This document shows, in pieces, positions 35,570 through 40,042 of a DNA stretch of 40,042 bases; the first letter of the stretch is position 1; every line of letters begins with the position of its first letter. The stretch covers positions 1-40,042 of the forward strand of contig CAJFGR010000016.1 in the NCBI GenBank assembly GCA_904377845.1, in the 5' to 3' direction. The notes beneath the pieces are model-generated. The model was given only the letters and a program-made list of their open reading frames with translations, made no database searches and was not told the origin of the DNA. This DNA comes from an uncultured Ruminococcus sp. Its GTDB lineage: Bacteria > Bacillota > Clostridia > Lachnospirales > Lachnospiraceae. Made by a program: the position numbers and the translations under genes.

Positions 35570-36168
35570 TTACTCTAACACGACTGCCGGTATATGAAGC
35601 AGATCGGCAACTTTTTTAAACACTTCTGCATTGTGTCCTACACTCATCGCAAAATGATGTGTCGGCGCCTCGGCGAACCATTTATCCATATATAAAGGAC
35701 CGTCATGGCCGAGCAGGATTGTTCCGTCCTCATAATCTGTAGTAACGATCTCGCAGAAACTTCCGCCTTTTCCTATAATATCACATATCTTCATGGCAAG
35801 ACAGGTTTTCAGATCTCCTTCTCCGGCACAGGGAATCCCCCCGGCGGTAAGAAGCGAGTGACCGACGATAAAACCGCCCTGCACATCTTCATAGTGATTG
35901 CCCGGAGCTCCATGATAATAATATGTCAGGGCATCCAGATCAAATTCATCTACAAGTTTTTCCTGTGCAACTGCCACTTTTGCCGACCAGTTAAGCTGTT
36001 CTTCTGTCGGTTTCTGTGCCAGAGGATCCGCCGCATCATCCTCACTGATCACGAAGAACTCCTCGATTTCTTTCCTCTTTTCCGCAACTTCCTGATCTGT
36101 CACTTCCTGGAGATGTTTGTCAAGATCACACATCTCAAGCACCTGGAGATGTGCGCCTGTCTGCCCCT
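35570..36168 (-). pseudogene. Arabinose/fucose isomerase family remnant (N-terminus and internal block deleted)
   Basis: The frame reads GQTGAHLQVLEMCDLDKHLQ, then LNWSAKVAVAQEKLVDEFDL, ALTYYYHGAPGN and FIVGHSLLTAGGIPCAGEGD, as in L-arabinose/L-fucose isomerase relatives of ~480 residues. Only about 198 residues remain. The N-terminal ~240 residues are gone, with the break near 36162-36172, and there is an in-frame internal loss near 35692-35700: GHDGP runs straight into YMDKWFAEAPTHH, where relatives have about 90-100 residues including metal-site loops. The open frame continuing to 36355 is the reverse strand of the LacI stub and is not isomerase. Not functional. Confidence 0.85.
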
Positions 36169-36170
36169 GT

Positions 36171-36329
36171 GCCGCTGTATTTGAGCCGGCGTTGTCGACT
36201 ATAAATGTGGCAAAACAATATATGGGCGCAGCAGCCGCACAGCGCCTGATTTCGCTGATCCGGGAGCCCGGACAGCCCCCGGTAAAGACGGAGCTTGCGA
36301 CCACACTGATCCGGAGAAACAGTGGATAG
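36171..36329 (+). pseudogene. LacI-family regulator C-terminal stub
   Basis: A plus-strand open frame reads EPALSTIN, AKQYMGAAAAQRLISLI, REPGQPPVKTELATTLIRR and ends in a stop. This is the end of the periplasmic-binding-like domain of LacI regulators. The DNA-binding part and about 280 residues are missing. Its left end abuts the beginning of the isomerase stub in opposite direction, so a deletion appears to have removed both 5' ends and the promoter region between a divergent pair. Confidence 0.8.
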
Positions 36330-36434
36330 GCGTGAAAAGATAAGAGCCACCGCAATTCCTGCAGCAGCTCTTTTTATGTACTATGACTTTATGGATAATG
36401 ATGTTAAATAATTCGATTTAGAATACATCAGCCC

Positions 36435-37139
36435 ACTCAGCGATGTTGTCTGACGCCGGAGCGGCTTCAGGAATTTGCCGGCAGAGAACTTGGGGAACAG
36501 ATCCCTGCTTCATTTGCAGCGGTATTGGAACAGGCTGATAAAGACGAGGCTGAGAAGCTGTGCTCCCAGCTTTATGAATGCTGCCATGAGAATCCCTCTC
36601 TGCTGCAGCGCACGGTCCAGTCGCTCTACTATCAGCTCTTTACTGTCATATCAGATCAGAGAAGGAGCCAGCAGCTCACAGGCGATGAGCTTCGCATGAC
36701 GCCGGAAGCTATTCTGGAACATACGGAAGGTCTGTTCTTCTATCAGGATCTGCATCAGTCTCTTATTGAAGCACTGGATGATTTTTGGCGGGATCTCAAC
36801 TCATCCGAGTCGGAGAATTCCTCCGTATATCTGATAAAAAGCTATATTCAGCGCCACTACGGGAATCCCATGCTTTCCACTAAGGAAATCAGCGAATATG
36901 CATCGCTGTCTGCTTCATATGCCTGCACGATCTTTAAAAACGAGACCGGTCAGACACTGAACCAGTACCTGACAGAATACAGACTGAGCAAAGCACAGGA
37001 ACTGTTGAATGATCCCCGCAATACTGTAGCTACTGTTTCTACCATGGTCGGATATAACGACAGTAACTACTTCAGCAAGGCGTTTAAAAAATACACCGGG
37101 ATCTCACCCTCTGTCTACAGAGAAAGGAGAATCAAATGA
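36435..37139 (+). pseudogene. YesN-type response regulator lacking its receiver domain
   Basis: The open frame begins without an ATG; ERLQEFAGRELGEQIPASFA is readable upstream of a TTG at 36525. About 110 residues form the linker seen after the receiver in YesN proteins, followed by an AraC DNA-binding domain (about 204 residues from the TTG: STKEISEYASLSASYACTIF, VATVSTMVGYNDSNYFSKAF, SPSVYRER). The ~120-residue receiver with its phospho-aspartate is missing, and there is no RBS. First in-frame ATG is at 36696. Left limit is approximate. It ends in ATGA, overlapping the kinase gene, so the pair was a kinase/regulator unit. Residual expression as a receiver-free DNA binder is possible but unproven. 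Confidence 0.75.
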
Positions 37140-39946
37140 GATTCTTTAAAAAGATACAGGACGGCTACAACAAACTCAATATCCAGAAAAAGCTCTCCAT
37201 TATCGTGGTGACGGCCGTCACGATCCCCATGCTCCTGATCATTGTCATTTTCTCGGGCAGGCTCTTTAACATGATCACTTCCGACACCATCCGCCAGGAA
37301 CAGAACAGTGCCTCACAGACCGCTCCGCTGGTAGAAGATATGGTACAGGATCTGCTCAATACAAATGCGTCGATCCGGGCTTCCGAAGCATACCGGTACA
37401 TCTTTGAAAAAGGGATCCATGATTCTGCCTCAGACGCTCTCTTATCACCTCAGGGCACCGGGCTGTCCAGTGTGCTTGAGCGCGCTGAAGAAAATAACGC
37501 CGTTTCGGCCGTCCGCGTCTATGTAGATATTCCGGAAAACGAAGATTGCTTTTCCGATACAGAAGGATATTTTGCGCCCCTTTCCCAGGTACGCAGAACT
37601 TACTGGTATGGAATTTTTCAGGGGAGCCACCCAACCTCCCTGTTCTGTCCTCCGCTGTACTTAAGCCAGCGGGAAGCCGATTCTCTGGGGGACTGCGCTT
37701 ATATCATGCCTATGCGGATGCTGACCATAGATTCCGGAGAAGTAACCTGCTATCTGGCACTTTATTTCCAGTCATCCGCACTTCAGGAAATTCTGACAGA
37801 TAATCTCGTCAACGATGGCAGTCTGTCCTATATCACCAATGACAGAGACGCTGTCATAACCACATCCGATTCAAATCTGATCGGACTTTACTATGTTGAT
37901 TACGACAGTATCCGGAATAACCTGATGTCTTCCAACAGTTTCATTGAAAAAAACATTACCGGCAACCGGGTATTCGTCGGCTTCTATTACATTGAATCTG
38001 CAGACTGGTTCATGGTAACCGTACTGCCCAACGGTCCCATTATGGCGAAGACTCTGCAGATGCTTGGACTGTTTCTCGCTGTCTGTGCCATTTCTATCAT
38101 TGCAGGGCTTCTTGTAGCACTGTCACTTTCACGTTCTCTGACCCGGCGTATCTCCGCGGTCAGCCGACAGATGAGTCTTGTAAAAAATGACAATCCGCCC
38201 ATGATTATGAGTGAATCTGCCTCTGTAGATGAGATCGGAGAACTGGTAGACTCCTATAACTATATGGTACGAAAGATTAACCGTCTGATCGCTGAGCAGG
38301 CAAAATATGCAGAAGAACTGCGCATTTCAGAATTTAACTCGCTCCAGTCCCAGATCAATCCACACTTTCTTTACAATACAATGGATATGATAAACTGGAA
38401 AGCACAGCAGGGAAAGAAAGCCGAGACAACCGCTGCAATCCGCGACTTATCGCGGTTCTACAAGCTTACGCTCAGCCGCAAAAATACAATCACTACAGTG
38501 GGAAATGAGATAGAGCACGCCACGATCTATATGCGTCTCCAGAATATGCGTTTCGGCAACACAGTGGACTTCGTGGTTGATATTCCTGACAGTATGCTGG
38601 ATATCAAGATCCCTACTCTGATATTCCAGCCGATCATCGAAAATTCTCTGCTGCACGGCATTCTTGAAAAAGAAAGCAAGACCGGAACTATCGTTCTGAC
38701 AGGATGGATGGAATCCGAAGCAGCAGTCATTATGATCTCAGACGACGGTGTAGGTATGACACAGGAAAAACTTGCCTCACTTCTGACAGAAAAACAGGAA
38801 CAGACACAGGGCAGCGGACATATCGGAGTTTACAATACGCACCGGAGACTCCAGATTTTATTCGGCGCCGCTTATGGCCTGAGCTATAAGAGCACCCCCG
38901 GACAGGGAACCGATGTGGAAATCCGCATTCCCCGCTATGAGAAGAAAAGTACTCTGCTCCATCCGGGCAGCTCTGCGGACGGTGATTCTTCTTCCGATCC
39001 GCTCTCACTTGTTGCCGTATCAACAACAAATACATCCGGTTCTCCCGAGACTGTCACCCCAGACAAACTCTCAAATGACAGGCAGAATTTTCCGGATGAT
39101 ATCCTGAATGTGGAGAATTTCCACAATGTTTTCCGTGAATTTCCCCAGGGTGGAAATATTTTCCTGATTGCGCACTATGTGAACGAGCCATACCCTGAGC
39201 ACAGTCACGATTACTTTGAACTCAATTATATATATCGCGGAACACTGATCAATAATATCGACGGCAGAGATATCTATATGTCCGCCGGCGATCTTGTAGT
39301 AATGAACAGAAATGCACGGCATTCTCTGATCCCTCGCTCCGACAATTGCCTGCTCCTTAATATCTGCATCAGCAGAGAATTTTTCCGAAAATCTCTGCTT
39401 CACACTGTGAAAAGGCGTTCGCGGCTTGGGCTTCTTCTGCTCGGACGGAATATCCACGGCGGGAACTATCTGTTTTATCCGCTGGAACAGAACCGGCGCT
39501 TTCAGGTACTGCTCTCTTCTGTGCTGCAGATATATTCCGCAAGCAGATTCCGTGAAACCCCGGAACTGGAGCATCTGTTCCCGACTCTCTTCTCCGTCCT
39601 TTCCGAGACAGAAACATTCAGCCGGGAAGGCCCCAATGAAGAGACTTTGAGACTGCTCTCCGGGCTTCGCACTGACGGACTGCTTCCCCTGGAAAAAATT
39701 GCAGAAAATCTTGGAGTGACCGTTGAGTATATTCAAATGCATATAAAAGAATACTATGGCAGAACCGCCGCCGGCATACTCCGTGAAAAACGAATGAAAT
39801 ATGCCTCAGAACTGCTGAGTGATAAAAAAATAAGCCTGTATCTCATAGCAGAAAAATGCGGGTATACAAACGTCTCAGCATTTTCAGATGACTTTAAACA
39901 CTATTACGGGACAAGCCCGGAAGAATACCGGGAACAGATGATTTAA
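37136..39946 (+). CDS. YesM-type sensor histidine kinase fused to a cupin-AraC regulator
   Basis: A 936-residue protein. TM1 about 19-41; an extracytoplasmic sensor ~42-300; TM2 about 303-326; HAMP ~327-385; then the His_kinase/HATPase of the LytS/YesM type: His410 in INPHFLYN, Asn503 in QPIIENSLLHGI, G box DDGVGMT (536-542) and a GSGHIGVYN lid. The kinase ends about residue 601, followed by a Ser/Thr-rich linker (602-660), then a cupin-like fold with HSH (His689, His691; PEHSHDYFELNYIYRG) and an AraC domain (about 845-936: LPLEKIAENLGVTVEYIQ, YLIAEKCGYTNVSAFSDDF, SPEEYREQ). One membrane protein thus carries kinase, cupin and DNA-binding parts, with no receiver. Relatives are usually separate genes. 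Dispersed-element copy at 39945 follows. Confidence 0.88.
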   Translation: MRFFKKIQDGYNKLNIQKKLSIIVVTAVTIPMLLIIVIFSGRLFNMITSDTIRQEQNSASQTAPLVEDMVQDLLNTNASIRASEAYRYIFEKGIHDSASDALLSPQGTGLSSVLERAEENNAVSAVRVYVDIPENEDCFSDTEGYFAPLSQVRRTYWYGIFQGSHPTSLFCPPLYLSQREADSLGDCAYIMPMRMLTIDSGEVTCYLALYFQSSALQEILTDNLVNDGSLSYITNDRDAVITTSDSNLIGLYYVDYDSIRNNLMSSNSFIEKNITGNRVFVGFYYIESADWFMVTVLPNGPIMAKTLQMLGLFLAVCAISIIAGLLVALSLSRSLTRRISAVSRQMSLVKNDNPPMIMSESASVDEIGELVDSYNYMVRKINRLIAEQAKYAEELRISEFNSLQSQINPHFLYNTMDMINWKAQQGKKAETTAAIRDLSRFYKLTLSRKNTITTVGNEIEHATIYMRLQNMRFGNTVDFVVDIPDSMLDIKIPTLIFQPIIENSLLHGILEKESKTGTIVLTGWMESEAAVIMISDDGVGMTQEKLASLLTEKQEQTQGSGHIGVYNTHRRLQILFGAAYGLSYKSTPGQGTDVEIRIPRYEKKSTLLHPGSSADGDSSSDPLSLVAVSTTNTSGSPETVTPDKLSNDRQNFPDDILNVENFHNVFREFPQGGNIFLIAHYVNEPYPEHSHDYFELNYIYRGTLINNIDGRDIYMSAGDLVVMNRNARHSLIPRSDNCLLLNICISREFFRKSLLHTVKRRSRLGLLLLGRNIHGGNYLFYPLEQNRRFQVLLSSVLQIYSASRFRETPELEHLFPTLFSVLSETETFSREGPNEETLRLLSGLRTDGLLPLEKIAENLGVTVEYIQMHIKEYYGRTAAGILREKRMKYASELLSDKKISLYLIAEKCGYTNVSAFSDDFKHYYGTSPEEYREQMI

Positions 39947-39986
39947 ATTCCGATTTTTCGTATCGGCTCAGGAGTAGAAAATCATT
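39945..39986 (+). repeat. Dispersed intergenic element, copy 2
   Basis: About 42 bases at the stop codon of the kinase-AraC gene, matching 8932-8972 with a few changes (GATTTTTCGTATCGGCTCAG then GGAGTAGAAA). The remaining ~55 bases to the window end are non-coding and may belong to a longer element. Confidence 0.7.
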
Positions 39987-40042
39987 TGAAAAGTAGTTAG
40001 ATACGGAATGATCGACTCACGTATCCGCGGACAGAGGAAAGG

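Noticed and set aside
36169..36355. N-terminal extension of the isomerase remnant to 36355
   Set aside because: These codons are the reverse complement of a clear LacI C-terminus, so they are not isomerase sequence.
36330..36434. A short plus-strand frame reading ALFMYYDFMDNDVK before a stop
   Set aside because: Too short to assign and without an RBS; it may be the end of another deleted gene, but I cannot support a call.
1..40042. Insertion sequences, integrases or tRNA-linked att sites that would explain the deletions
   Set aside because: No transposase, integrase or tRNA gene was seen at or near any of the breakpoints.

Overview
The window looks like a chromosome segment of a spore-forming, anaerobic, Gram-positive member of the Clostridia, most probably family Lachnospiraceae. 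The evidence is a spoIIAA-spoIIAB-sigF operon continuing into spoVAA/spoVAB, a T-box leader on valS, YesM/YesN-type regulators, an ECF cassette and clostridial ribosome binding sites. Base composition is moderate. I see no rRNA, tRNA, CRISPR array, transposase or phage gene.

Left part (1-9,060): the 3' end of a GH94 sugar phosphorylase; an AraC regulator (-) divergent from a TetR regulator (+); a giant YhgE/Pip membrane protein (+); then convergent trpA, a membrane-domain/TrpB chimera and a GntR (YtrA-type) regulator (-), with a perfect 23-bp palindrome over the regulator's promoter; then an EFR1-type flavodoxin/ferredoxin protein (+).

Middle (9,060-25,900), mostly minus strand: polyamine transporter potABCD, a 1188-aa ATPase-permease exporter with a very large external domain, a divergent MurR/RpiR regulator, a PHP hydrolase, an ECF cassette (S-like protein, fused double ATPase, EcfT), and the sporulation operon. 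Right part (25,900-34,290): valS with T-box, an LTA synthase-family protein, folC, a 44-aa small gene and a TPR membrane protein, in one apparent transcription unit, then a structured intergenic element.

Right edge (34,290-40,042): a secreted glucosaminidase-like protein, then a graveyard of carbohydrate genes. It holds an L-rhamnose mutarotase with an internal deletion, an arabinose/fucose isomerase relative missing both its N-terminus and an internal block, a LacI C-terminal stub fused head-to-head to it, and a YesN response regulator without its receiver domain. Next comes a 936-aa protein that joins a YesM-type sensor kinase to a cupin-AraC DNA-binding module.

The most notable observations are: (1) tryptophan synthase beta fused in frame to half of a membrane protein under a GntR-type promoter; (2) a membrane kinase carrying its own AraC domain beside a receiver-less response regulator; (3) two families of dispersed intergenic elements (8,932/39,945 and 22,732/34,125), the second strongly palindromic; and (4) several deletion scars in one 40-kb window.
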